This document shows, one piece after another, positions 24,985 through 35,344 of a stretch of 64,000 nucleotides of DNA (positions are counted from its first letter, which is position 1; every line of letters starts with the position of its first letter). The notes below the pieces were generated by a model. The model did no database searches, had not been told where the DNA came from, and worked only from the letters and a program-made list of their open reading frames with translations. The DNA lies in NCBI RefSeq assembly GCF_030272615.1, contig NC_081414.1, positions 762,419,648-762,483,647 on the forward strand, given 5' to 3'. Made by a program: the position numbers and the translations under genes. Source of the stretch: Cryptomeria japonica (lineage: Eukaryota > Streptophyta > Pinopsida > Cupressales > Cupressaceae).

Positions 24985-25250
24985 GCACACAAACGCGATT
25001 ACCTTAGACACAGACGCAACTTTGTGATGCAGACACGGTTTTGTGAGACACAGATGCGTCTCCAGAACCCAGACGTGACTTCTGGACAGAGACGCGTCTA
25101 AAAACATTGCAGACGCGCCTTAGGAACACAAACGCGGTTTCCGAAATCTGCAAAATAAAATACTATCGATAACATAGACGCGGTTCCAGATGTCGCAGAC
25201 GCGCCAGAAAATCAGAAACGCGATCCGAAGGTACGCAGACGCGAAAATAT
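24985..25250. repeat. ACACAGACGCG motif cluster, PBS-proximal
   Basis: About eleven copies of CACAGACGCG-like cores. It starts roughly 90 bp from the PBS of element A. Same orientation as the cluster at 23580-23780. Confidence 0.65.
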
Positions 25251-25333
25251 CAAAATGCTGTCGAAAATGTCAGATCTGCAACTTCAAAACACAAAATCTG
25301 CCACAAGGATGTTAAATGCAAAAAGGGACAAGA

Positions 25334-25351
25334 GTCCCACTGGGCGTGCCA
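25334..25351 (-). other. Primer-binding site of element A
   Basis: Four bases inside the 5' LTR the minus strand reads TGGCACGCCCAGTGGGAC. It begins with TGG, the complement of a tRNA 3' CCA, as a PBS should. I could not match the rest to a tRNA species from memory. Confidence 0.6.
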
Positions 25352-25355
25352 AAAA

Positions 25356-26134
25356 TGTATATGGTTAAAATGGATAACAATAATAACGATATTGAAAGAC
25401 TAAATAGATTCAACCACAAAACCCTAGCCTAACAACAACAAGGATCCACCATAACATATGAAGATTACCTAAGACAATGCAAATCAAATGAAATCACAAA
25501 GATTATACCATCACATGTCCAATAGGGTTTGGATCTCCATTCTTCCTATCTCCATTGATTTTGCTTGATATATTTGCTCTCAGATTTTATGTGCACAAGA
25601 GCTCAACAAAGAACGGAATGTGGTTGCAAGTAGGATCGTAGTGTAGTCAAGTCATTAAGATGATTGATTAGAATCATTGATTAGGGTTTGCTAATGGAGG
25701 AAGCATCTCCTTATATACAAGACACAATATGAAATGGAGGGATAAGATTGAGAGGTGTAAAAGGAGGTCGACTATGATTAGAAGGTAGGTAAAAGAAATA
25801 ATAAAATAATGAAAGGGGTAGGTAGTGTATGAATTAAGAGATGAATGACATGTGTCATGGGTAGAAAAGGTTAATGAATTAATTAAATAAATAAATATTT
25901 ATTTAATTAATAGAAGAAGTGGGATAATTAAATAAATAAGATATTTATTTAATTTAGGAAAAAGATAATTTAAATAAATAAATGTATTTATTTAAATGAG
26001 AAATAAGGCTAGAAGAGGATAAATGAATTAATTAAATAAATAAAGATTTATTTAATTAATAGAAGAATTAAGATTACATAATTAAATAAATAAAATATTT
26101 ATTTAATTAGATTGGACAATTTTAGGTGTCTATA
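25356..26134 (-). repeat. 5' LTR of element A
   Basis: 779 bp, same length as the 3' LTR. The outer end reads TGTCTATA where the 3' LTR has TGTCTACA, so the terminal CA has become TA. U3, TATA box and U5 are in the order expected for a minus-strand element. Confidence 0.9.
25709..25717 (-). promoter_or_regulatory. TATA box in the 5' LTR of A
   Basis: TATATAAGG on the minus strand, about 420 bp into the LTR and conserved in the 3' LTR at 10257-10265. This placement fits the U3/R boundary of an LTR promoter. Activity is inferred, not shown. Confidence 0.5.
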
Positions 26135-26764
26135 GATAGGTCGATAACATAAACCCTAAACCCTAAACATTCAGGTTGAGCAATTCAGTCAGTTGAATCC
26201 TGACCATTGAACACTTTGCCTTTGAATACAATAGTCTTGAACAGATCTCAAGATATTCTCTGTCGTTCGTTCTTCACCGCTTTTTAGAGGCGATAACCCA
26301 TCACGCATTCTCCACTGTTTGCAGGGACTTCGCACGTTCCTGAGGTAGATAGGATGAATCTCCTTCATGCAAGATCCTTCACGCGCATGAGGCTGACATG
26401 GCAACACGATCTGATCTCCATTACGCTGCTAACTCATCACATAGTACCATCGGTTGAATTACACAGGATCGAAACACTTCAACCGAAAACCCTAAAGCTG
26501 AGACTACCAACCGGTAGTCATACCATATTAAACCTTGATAGAAAACATCCCATATACCGGTCCACCTTTCAATATATCGGTTCACTTGAACAAACATACC
26601 GCTTCACTGTTTCACATATACTGGTTCACTCTTCAGCATATTACCGGATATACCGGTTCACTCTTTAGCATATTACCGGATATACCGGTTCACTCTTCAA
26701 CATATTACCGGTTCACTCTTCAGCATATTGACATCAATGACAACACAATATCATCATGTCAACA
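26135..26764 (-). mobile_element. Ty1/copia-type solo LTR S1, 5' (U3) part
   Basis: On the minus strand it begins TGTTGACATG at 26764 and shares TTGTCATTGATGTCAA with the starts of S2 and the LTR of D. Inside, at about 26560-26730, a unit containing ATATACCGGTTCACTCTT is repeated in tandem. No PPT precedes the LTR start, so it behaves as a solo LTR. It is separated from its other half (9126-9903) by the 16.2-kb element A. Confidence 0.65.
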
Positions 26765-27036
26765 TACTCTGCACATATGTCAAGAATGAGAACTAGATGC
26801 ATTAAGATGCATCAATCCAGTGGACTTTATGGTCTTATCCTCTTATCCGGATTGATAAGTCAGTGCTGCTACTCAGCCAGAGTAGTTAGTGAGTGATTCA
26901 GATGTTCATTTGTGAGTTTATCCTAAGGGGGGATAGATTGTCCTTCTTAGAGGGAGAGAAGAATGATTTGTTTGTCTTTGGCATTGTTGTCCTGAAGGGG
27001 GAGAGAAGCATGTGAAAAATTGCCTTACCTTTGGAG
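26765..27036 (+). mobile_element. 3' internal fragment of Ty1/copia element D, left part
   Basis: Non-coding, with GGGGGATAG, AGAGGGAGAG and AAGGGGGAGAG words typical of the end of plant copia internal regions. It continues without loss at 55689 once B and its CTTTG duplication are taken out. Its left side is cut off at 26765 next to S1. Confidence 0.55.
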
Positions 27037-27041
27037 CTTTG

Positions 27042-28246
27042 TGTAGTGTCCTAAATTGTGCCCAATGCATTTATGACACTTACACATGATGCCTAATGCA
27101 TTTATGATGAATCCATGATCAAAAGTATGTTATTTTAGCATCATGGGCTTGAAGGATGAAGTGCCTTGAAATGCCTCGAAAGCCCCTTTGGGGCCTACTT
27201 TTTGATGGACGCCAATGCGATGCAAGGACGTTCGCGTGTCGTGCTAACATCTCAAAAAGTTGGCCGCATCTCGAATTTCGCAAAGAGTCAGACTCTGGTC
27301 GACATGTGTCCTTTGGCTCATGTTTCATCATAATGGCTCTCTATGCCCCTTTTGGGTTTAAGAACCCTTCCTTTCTCATTTAGAAGGGTTCCCAACTTGG
27401 GTTTTGGCTCTTGGTTTTTATTGTTCTCTCAATATTTTGCTACTCTATTTATGCTCTTGGACATACATTCTACCAATATCAAGTTACAGCTATCTTGTGG
27501 TGGCTTCTTACCAACAAAGTGATCAAGTGGGCTTCGTCATGCTCACGATTCCAAATACGAGGGGTTTGGCTCCATGCTCATTCTCTCTCCATTTTACCAA
27601 TTTATTTTACATGCAATGAGTCCTTTGCATTGTTAAATAGTTGTTTCTAACATTCCAATACTCCAATATTTTCCAATATTTATTGCATGCAATAGGAGTT
27701 AGCTTCTCTTAAATGAAGTTTAGTTTCCATTTGCATTTACTCTCTAATTTACCAAGTTCCAATTTATTTTTCCAATCTATCTATTAGGTTGTCTGTGGCA
27801 GTGAAAACACCTAAACAAGGGTCTGACTGAGGTACGCCCCTATAAAGCCCCAATAATTTTTCCCGTCTTAATGTCTGCAGGTGATGAACGGGTTCCATAC
27901 AAAGGAGACCATTTGCAGGTTCTTCTCTAGACTTTTCCTTGTCCGTGGGTCATATGGACTACAACACACCACATTGGTGTCCACGCCCTGCATAGGCATC
28001 CAGAACCCGAGAGCTCCCCAGTTGCTAGGTATAATCTTCTTTTAACATTGCATTGTTCTGTAAATTCAATTTTGCATATTCATTGTTTCTACACTGTAAT
28101 TATGTTATTTATCTCTTGTGTAGTATAGTTAGTTTATTTGTTTGTTATCCCCTGGCTCATCTTACCGCTTGTTTGAAGAGGTGGTGGCAGATAGATTTGC
28201 CTTCTAAGATTTATCATCTTGGAGGGAGCAAATCTCCTCCCCTACA
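27042..28246 (+). repeat. 5' LTR of element B
   Basis: 1,205 bp, TGTAGTGTCC...CCCTACA. It is repeated at 50679-55688, where a 3.8-kb insert splits the copy. The PBS follows after three bases. Confidence 0.88.
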
Positions 28247-28249
28247 TTT

Positions 28250-28267
28250 TGGTGAGCCCGATGTGAA
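28250..28267 (+). other. Primer-binding site of element B
   Basis: TGGTGAGCCCGATGTGAA three bases after the 5' LTR. Element C has a related sequence at its own PBS position. tRNA identity not established. Confidence 0.6.
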
Positions 28268-28273
28268 TGCCTA

Positions 28274-30231
28274 ATGTCAGATAGTTTCCTTTTGGAGTTT
28301 GATGTCTTTGATAAGGCATTCTCAAAGGATGATTTTGATATGTTGGATGGTCTCAGATGACTTCCTTGAAGCACCTTCTCCTAAAAGAGATGTAAAGGGT
28401 GAGTCACCCTCCACGATATCCTCATGCAAAAGTGAAGGGTCTGTGAATGTCATTGTTGTTTCTGTGGCCCCACAAAGGCCTCAGAGACCTTACATCCATC
28501 TGACAGCAAGAAGTCCTTCTCCTAAGAGAGTTAAGTCCATTAATGAAAAACCTTTCAAAGGAGAAGCTTCTGATTTATACACTAGATTTATGCAATCCAA
28601 GCAACCATATTATAATACTATTGCTCACACATATAACACTTAGAATAACAAACAATTTTCTAAACCACCTCAAACTTCTCTACCTCCTTCTCAACCTATC
28701 CTTCCTAAGGCACATTTGTCAGCGGAAAAGTGACCAAGTGATTATGATCTTATCGAGCAACTTAAGGTTACTCTGGCTAAGATCTCACTTTGGGATTTAC
28801 TTCAAACTGCCCCGATGTATCAAGGTATGCTACAGGAAGTTTTGAAAAAGATTTTTCTACCTTCTTCCATGAGACTGGCTGATGTGAATGCGTTGATGGA
28901 ACATATTCGTGTGGATTCGCCGAATATTACCTTTTATTTGCATGAACTCTTGCCTCTCGAAGTGAGGAATTTAGTAGATCCATTAATAATCATTGTTCAT
29001 GTGAATGGCGTTGGTATTAGATGAACACTTGTTGACACAAGTTCAGCACTGAATGTTTGTGGTTTAGACTTGTTACCAAAGATCAAGGTTGACCCAAATT
29101 CTTTGGCAGCCTCCTCCTTGTTTATCCGAGGTTTTGATAATAGTGGTAAGACCATTGTAGGGACTGTCATACTGTCCTTGAAGGTTGAACTGTTTACTAT
29201 TCCAACCCTTGTGTGTGTTATGTTAGGCCCTTTATCATACAATCTTCTTTTAGGAAGATCATGGCTACATGCTTAAGGAGTTGTTTTGTCTATACTTCAT
29301 GGATTCGTGAAGTCCGTGGCTAATAATCTGGTTGTCACAGTTAAGGCTGATCCTGAGGCTATGCAGTTATGCCAAATAGTTATGGTCGGTCGGGCCTCTG
29401 TCACACCTTCCTTTCAAAATTATGTACCCACTCTGTCTTCTTCAATTGCAACCTATGCTTCTATCTCATCCCCTAAAAAGGAAGAGCATGAGAAGGAAGA
29501 AGTCGCTAAGGAAGTCATTAAAAAGGAGAGATCACCTAAGAAGCAGGATTCTTCAAAATAAAATTCCCCAAAGGTAGATACTCTTAAGGTGGAAATGTTG
29601 GAGTCTACACCTGTAAAACATTCCCTGGCTAAATCACCTTTAAAAGTAAATGCATGTTTGGGTGACGATTGGGGTTCTTTGGACTTCACTGACTCTCATG
29701 TTGGTGAGTACAAAGTGGACCTAATGAACAAGGTATTTGGATTCCTCTGGAGACCGAACCTTGTCACCACAACACTGGACTAGGATACCATCACACAGGT
29801 CAAAAGGCGAAACCATGGTTAACTGTTAACATGATTTCAGCTAATCCCCCTCCTTTAAAGCTTCTTCATCTGAAACTCATTGATGGTGGTGTTTCATCTA
29901 ATGAAAGTCCCTTGGATCTTTTCCCTTCGGAAGAATCCTTGAAGGAATTTCTGGGTACATACGATGGGTTGCCCCCTTATCATCATAAATGTTGATTTCC
30001 ATACTGGTTGAATGCTTAGGTGTATTTTGGAGAATCCATTTCACGGGGGCATCTTTGTCTCACAATGGAGAACAAATGTATATCCCTCATCCAGAAGACC
30101 ATAGTGAGCTCCTTAGTGGAGAAACTAGTGACGTCATCATGATCGATAAGGCTCCCGACAAGGTCATAAAGGTGGGAAAATGTTTATCTTCTAAAGAATT
30201 CAAAGAATATTCCAAATTTCTACATCAATTA
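28274..30231 (+). pseudogene. Gag remnant and protease region of element B
   Basis: A start MSDSFLLEFD at 28274 shifts frame near 28355. The main frame then runs to 29783 with several stops, and the final part (29989 on) lies in another frame. There is no capsid-type Gag domain and no zinc knuckle. Homology to T1 begins just before protease (about 28740, YDLIEQLK). The protease-like segment (about 29030-29270) has LVDTSSALNVC where T1 has IDNGAG, so the active-site motif is altered, and ends in YNLLLGRSWLHA. Without capsid, B could only have moved with proteins from another element. It is cut at 30231 by E; the duplicated target is AATTA here and AATTC at 35340. Confidence 0.7.
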
Positions 30232-30725
30232 TGTGAGATTATGCTTGAAGCAACCAAGATCAAAGAGACCAATAGATAGCACAATAACAAGAGAGATAAA
30301 ATATGACAAGAATAAACTGTATTCCTATCAAGATACCAAAGAGATCAACTGGATCATCATTATTACATACAATGTATGATAAGTCTGCTTATAAAGACAA
30401 GGCTAAGAGATAAGAGAGCACACAATGATGACATGTGGCTCAATAAAATGCAAAGATAGGTAGGGGTAGGTAGGAGAAATAGTAAAATATTCCACATGAG
30501 GTGGATCACCCACCGAAGATGGACTTATCACTTCACAATAAATGGATATGATAAAGTAATAACAATATCACACCATAAAAGGTGGAAATTCTCCTACATA
30601 CACACTCCCAATGTATGCACATCTCCCTAAGTGTCTCATATGAAAACTAAAATGTTATGCATCTACCTAAGTAAACTTAAGTAAAGTGTAATTATATCCA
30701 AGATGAATAAATAATTATACCAACA
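30232..30725 (-). repeat. 3' LTR of element E
   Basis: 494 bp, plus-strand ends TGTGAGATTATG...TACCAACA. Direct repeat of 34832-35339. Confidence 0.88.
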
Positions 30726-30734
30726 CCCCCCCTT
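30726..30734 (-). other. Polypurine tract of element E
   Basis: AAGGGGGGG on the minus strand immediately before the 3' LTR. Confidence 0.8.
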
Positions 30735-31303
30735 AAGTGCAACTTAGGGGAATGCACTCAAGTATACAATGCAACTGAGCAATGAAAGATGGGTCCCGGC
30801 TACAAGACCATGTTAGGTACCCATGTACAAATGCAAATTCAATCTCCCATAAAGCAGGGAAAGAGAGAAAAACCCTCCCCCAAAAGAGAGATGAAAACTA
30901 TACAAAGAATTCTCAAAGAAGTATGTGAAGGACAAAACCCTATGTGAGGATAAAGTAAGAAGAAGAAGAAACAAAACCAAAGGTGTATCCCAATCATGAA
31001 GGAAAGATGTAGGAAAAAAACTCATGATGAATGAAGTCTCTAAAAACTACTCAAGTGTCCCCATGTCGATGCTCAAAGTTATCCCCTCCAAAGGAGGAAA
31101 GATGTAGGAAAAAAACTCATGATGAATTAAGTCTCTAAAAACTGCTCAAGTGTCCCCATGTCGATGCTGAAAGTTATCCCCTCCAAAGGTGGTGTACTGA
31201 TCCACACTGCTAAAAAAGGCACTCCAAGATTTAGTGGAGAAGAATGTAGATTAATTTCCAAAGACTCACATGTCTCCTCTAAAGATAAAGAGACCTCCTC
31301 CAA
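30735..31303 (-). other. 3' untranslated DNA of element E
   Basis: No gene. A block of about 80 bp (GGAAAGATGTAGGAAAAAAACTC and following, about 31000-31080) is repeated directly at about 31090-31190. Integrase and RT would be expected here in an autonomous copia element but are absent. Confidence 0.5.
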
Positions 31304-33130
31304 CTATTGTACATAAGAATCCACAATCATGTCAACCTCGAAAGAATGATCATGTAGAGAATGAACAAGAGGGTCAGAGTCTTCCCTCGCAACAATTAAA
31401 GAAGAATCATCTTCATGAAAGAGAAGATGAATATCATCAATGATATCTCCCAAATCTGTAATGTAGGACTCCACAAACAAACCTACAATGTATGTCAAGT
31501 AGTCATCCCAAGAAACTAAAGTTGGAAGACAAGATATATCCTGTTGCACGGAATCACAAGAAGGAAAAATTGTCGTATCATCTACATCATCAGGTGCAAT
31601 AGGTGATGTGATATCAATAGGAGGAGATGAAATTCAAGGCTCAAGAATGGGGTCACATGTGAGAATCCCCAAGTTCAAGTACCCAAAGTTCTCCTCGAAA
31701 TATGAATCATCACAAGAAGTGTGATCATCATATGTAAAATCATCCTCATCAATAGGAACAAAATCAGAAAAGGAATATAACCAAGATGCATGATCCACCA
31801 CCCCAGTTGCAATGATATCTCTACTCTCCAAGTCTCTAATGAAAACTGACTCAGGTGTGAACTCCACAGTTTTCTTTGTTGCCCCATGTGTGATTTGATA
31901 GATGGAAAGAAAATTGTTTGTCAAATGGGGTACACACAACACATCATTGAAGGAGTTATCCCCAATGGCAATAGATACTTTCCCAATCACATCCATGTAT
32001 GTATGATTGCCCATCAAAATTTGCAGCATGGTGCAAGGATCAAATGAAGAGAACATAAACTGTGAAGATGCCATATGATGAGAAGCCCCTGAATCATGAC
32101 TTGTAGTTACACAAAGAGCTTGTCCTTTTCTTGTCCCAAAAGAGTGATTCTTCCCACTTGTTGCTGCCATAAATGCTTTCCCTTTCCCCTTTGATTGTGA
32201 GGAAGTGGAAGGTGATGAATCCTCCTTCTTGTTGGAATTAGGCAAATCAATGTTGTTCTTTTTTAGGATATGGAGGAGCTCATCAATCTTCTTAGAATGA
32301 CAACGACGCTCCTCATGACCAACCTTTTTACAATAGGCACAAGTAGGTCTTTCCTTCTTTGGTGAATTATCCTTCTTGGAAGAGGATGACTCCCCTTGTT
32401 GTGGAGAAGGTGGTGCTTTGTCCATAGGTTTTGATTGCCCTTTCTTCTTGTTTGAGTTGTCCTTTCCTTGATTTCCTTTGTTCCCTTGAGTTGCCACATA
32501 TGCTTGAGACTTAGAAGCCTTAAGAATGCCCATGCTTATCAACTTAGTTTGTTCCATCATCAACATCAACATGTCGATGAAAGCATCAAATGTAGGCATT
32601 GTGTAGCTTGAACCCATTGTCATCTTATGGGTTTTGAAACTTGAAACAAATGTTGCATATTCTTGTGGAAGCTTGCCCATCAAATTGAAGATCAATAGAG
32701 TATCCTTCTTATCAATGCCACAATCCTTGAGTTGTGCCCTCAACTCTTTTTCCATAGTGACATAATCTTGTATTGTATAAAATTTATTGGGATCTAACAT
32801 GGTGAGATCGCTATCAATTTGATATCCCCTAATCTCATTAACTTGACCATACAAGTCTTGAAACTTTTGCCAAGCATCCTTAATTAAGGTGCATTTCTCA
32901 ATATGAAAGATGAGATCCTTTGATATATACTTTCTTAAGGTACCAATTGCCATGATGTTCTTAGTGAGCCAATCTAAGTGACCATTGGGATCAGCCTTAG
33001 GATCAGCGGGAGCAACAATAGTTCTATCAATGTAATGAGTTAATCATTTTTCCAATAGTTTACTCCATGCATCAATTTTCCAAGTAGCATAATTATGTGG
33101 AGTTAAGAGAGGAAAATTAGGAGAACCCAT
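31304..33130 (-). pseudogene. gag: Copia Gag-protease polyprotein of element E
   Basis: The likely start is MGSPNFPLLTPHNYATW at 33130, typical for copia Gag. An in-frame TGA at 33044-33046 (probably once TGG) is followed by an open stretch of 439 codons to a TGA at 31634, and the same frame continues to 31304. The capsid-like domain (UBN2 type) covers roughly the first 200 residues. Zinc knuckle CAYCKKVGHEERRC follows. A retroviral-type protease has DSGASHHM at its active site. The C-terminal part is unusually rich in Asp/Glu/Ser. Gag builds the particle and protease matures it. There is no catalytic domain beyond protease, so movement would need helper RT and integrase. Confidence 0.85.
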
Positions 33131-34819
33131 AGAAGCAAAATGAAAGAACACAAGAGAGCAAGAGCACAAGAGACACCCCCCAAATTCACTCAATCAAAGA
33201 TGATTTTGGCACTTTATATGTAGTGTGTGTACAATAGGCCACTTGCAAACAATGGAAAAGTGTACTTCTAATTTTTTATTACAACTACTCCAATAGGCTA
33301 AGAACTACATTGCAAAAGACCAAAAAGATAGATCTATGCAATACAAGTGCCAAATTGGCCAAAAATGACCATATGTTGAAAGTACAATTTCTACTCAAAC
33401 TCACTACAAATTGATAGAAGATTATAAAAGTAGACAAAAAATATACACTTTCAAAAAAATGACACCTGAAAAGGAGTTCGTATGAGCCCAAACGGAGTCT
33501 CGGAAGTTGCAGAAATGAGGATTGGATAGGTACAGTCATCAAAAACTGAATTTTTTGAAAAATCTATCCACCCAAATCAGAAAATAACACCACCATGTGA
33601 AATTAAATGAAAAATTAGCTCATTTAAAAAAACATTGCACCCAAGGAGAAAAAATGAGCAAGATATGGCCATTTGAAGTTGAACTGCAAAATAAAAAAGC
33701 TCAATGAGAGGGACTTGCTAAAAAAAAATTTTAAATGATGACATCATAAAAAATGGGGTTAAATTTGATGATCATCTAGCTGTCAAAAAAACTTCACCTC
33801 CCTTGTTGATTGGGCATCCATACAGTACGGACCATGATGATATGGCAGATGTCGATATGTACCGTACAGTACGGGACAGGGTGACGTGGCAGTACAGACT
33901 GCTAGTGTGTCGCTGAGGTGTATCCCACATGGTAGATGACTATGTTGTCGGGCTGCTAACTGTATAGTACGGGAAGATGATATGGCATGACACATGGCAG
34001 GCGACTTGGCAATCTATACAACTGACTCGGAAAAGTGTGATGTGCCACGTGGCAATGCTAATGACGTGGCACAATCGATACCCTCTGTGTGGCAGAAGTT
34101 GTGTTACAGGTCTGACAAATAAATAGCCACCACGTGGTGGCTGCTCTTTGAAGGTCCGGGAGGTCTTTGTGTAGCCCAACAGCGAGGAGGCCCTCCGATG
34201 GAGAAAAGATGATGGTCAGGAGATCACAAAGTGGTGGTCGTCGGGAGCACGAGGGCCGAAGGCCCAGGCAGAACGGTCGACAGGAGCAAGTCATCGAAGA
34301 AGTAGACATTGGTGAAGGATGACACCAGAGTGGGGACTGGGCGGAGCTGGAGGTCACTATCGGGTGTGTAGGGGTGCCGATAGACAGTAGGTGCGGTGCT
34401 GGTGGTGAACATAGAGAGTACGGTGGCCCCTGCACTTTCTGCAAACGCAGGAATAGTATGGTGGGTCACGGAACCCCCTCGTAATATATAATTTTTTTGA
34501 ATTTTTTTATTTTTAAAAACTTTTACAATGTATATAAAAAAACTACGAATATTAAAAAAATGAAAAGAGAAATATTTTTCACAGAAAAAAAAAAAAAAAA
34601 TGTATCGCTAGCCAAATAGGCTAAAAAAATTCTCCAAGCCCCAAAATCGCACTTTCACCAAATTAGGCTAAATTTATACTCAAAATTTATGGAAACGGCC
34701 ACCTAGATGCAATGGTGAGGTCGGATCTAGTCTAGGATGCTACTCCTCGGATCTACCTATTGACCTCCTTCAAAAACGTAATAAAATCTCTCCAAAGGTA
34801 ATGCAAAGGTGCTCCAACC
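33131..34819 (-). other. Untranslated leader of element E
   Basis: 1.7 kb without a convincing ORF. The part at about 33780-34470 is markedly richer in G+C than its surroundings. It contains several direct repeats of ATGATATGGCA / GACGTGGCA-type words and several short open frames without domains. It looks like leader sequence, perhaps acquired. Confidence 0.5.
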
Positions 34820-34831
34820 GCTCTAATACCA
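34820..34831 (-). other. Primer-binding site of element E
   Basis: TGGTATTAGAGC on the minus strand, directly next to the 5' LTR. It differs by one base from TGGTATCAGAGC, the usual initiator-Met tRNA PBS of plant copia elements. Confidence 0.82.
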
Positions 34832-35339
34832 TGTGAGATTATGCTTGAAGCAACCAAGATCAAAGAGACCAATAGATAAAACAATAACAAGAGAGATAAA
34901 AATATGACAAGAATAAATTATATTCCTATCAAGATGCCAAAGAGATCAACTGGATCATCATTATTACATACAATGTATGATAAGCCTGCTTATAAAGGCA
35001 AGGCTAAGAGACAAGAGAGCACACAATGATGACATGTGGCTCAATGAGATGCAAGGGTAGGTAGGGGTAGATAGGAGAAATAGTAAAATATTTCACATGA
35101 GGTGGATCACCCACCGAAGGTGGATCACCCACCGAAGGTGGACTTATCACTCCACAATAAGTGGATATGATAAAGTAATAACAAGATCACACCATAAAAG
35201 GTCGAAATTCTCCTACATACACACTCCTAATGTATGCACATCTCCCTAGGTGTCTCTTATGAAAACTACAATGTTATGCATGTACCTAAGTAAGCTTAAG
35301 TGTAATTATATCCAAGATGAATAAATAATTACACCAATA
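34832..35339 (-). repeat. 5' LTR of element E
   Basis: 508 bp. The inner end TGTGAG abuts the PBS. The outer end reads CACCAATA where the 3' LTR has TACCAACA. Confidence 0.88.
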
Positions 35340-35344
35340 AATTC

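Larger units (their letters stand above)
23084..25333 (-). other. Untranslated leader of element A
   Basis: 2.25 kb between PBS and gag with no convincing ORF. It holds two clusters of the CACAGACGCG motif. A GC-richer block at about 24050-24400 (for example GGGGTAAAACCCC and CCGGCTGGGAGCC on the minus strand) looks capable of folding and contrasts with the AT-rich surroundings. An open frame on the plus strand there (24057-24401) shows no domain. Confidence 0.5.
9904..26134 (-). mobile_element. Complete Ty3/gypsy Tat-clade retrotransposon A
   Basis: A 16,231-bp element bounded by two direct repeats of exactly 779 bp that start TGTAGACACC on the minus strand, a common start for plant Ty3 LTRs. 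PBS and PPT sit at the expected inner borders. The order on the minus strand is 5' LTR (25356-26134), PBS, leader with motif arrays, gag, PR-RT-RNase H-aRNase H-integrase, an antisense PMD ORF, tandem repeats, PPT and 3' LTR (9904-10682). By eye the LTRs differ at about 16 positions (about 2 percent). Flanking pentamers CAGAG and GATAG do not match, so there is no clear TSD. It interrupts S1. Confidence 0.88.
30232..35339 (-). mobile_element. Non-autonomous Ty1/copia element E (gag-protease only)
   Basis: 5,108 bp with LTRs of 494 and 508 bp, a Met-tRNA-type PBS (TGGTATTAGAGC) and a PPT. TSD is AATTA (30227-30231) / AATTC (35340-35344), one mismatch. Excising it with one copy of AATTC leaves B RT in frame with its homologues. 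The internal 4.1 kb encodes copia Gag and an aspartic protease, but I find no integrase, RT or RNase H. Such elements have been called TR-GAG or gag-only LTR elements and need a helper. Confidence 0.85.

Noticed and set aside
34058-34469. Minus-strand frames of 81-128 codons in the E leader
   Set aside because: Ser/Thr/Pro-rich without domain; upstream of Gag in non-coding leader.
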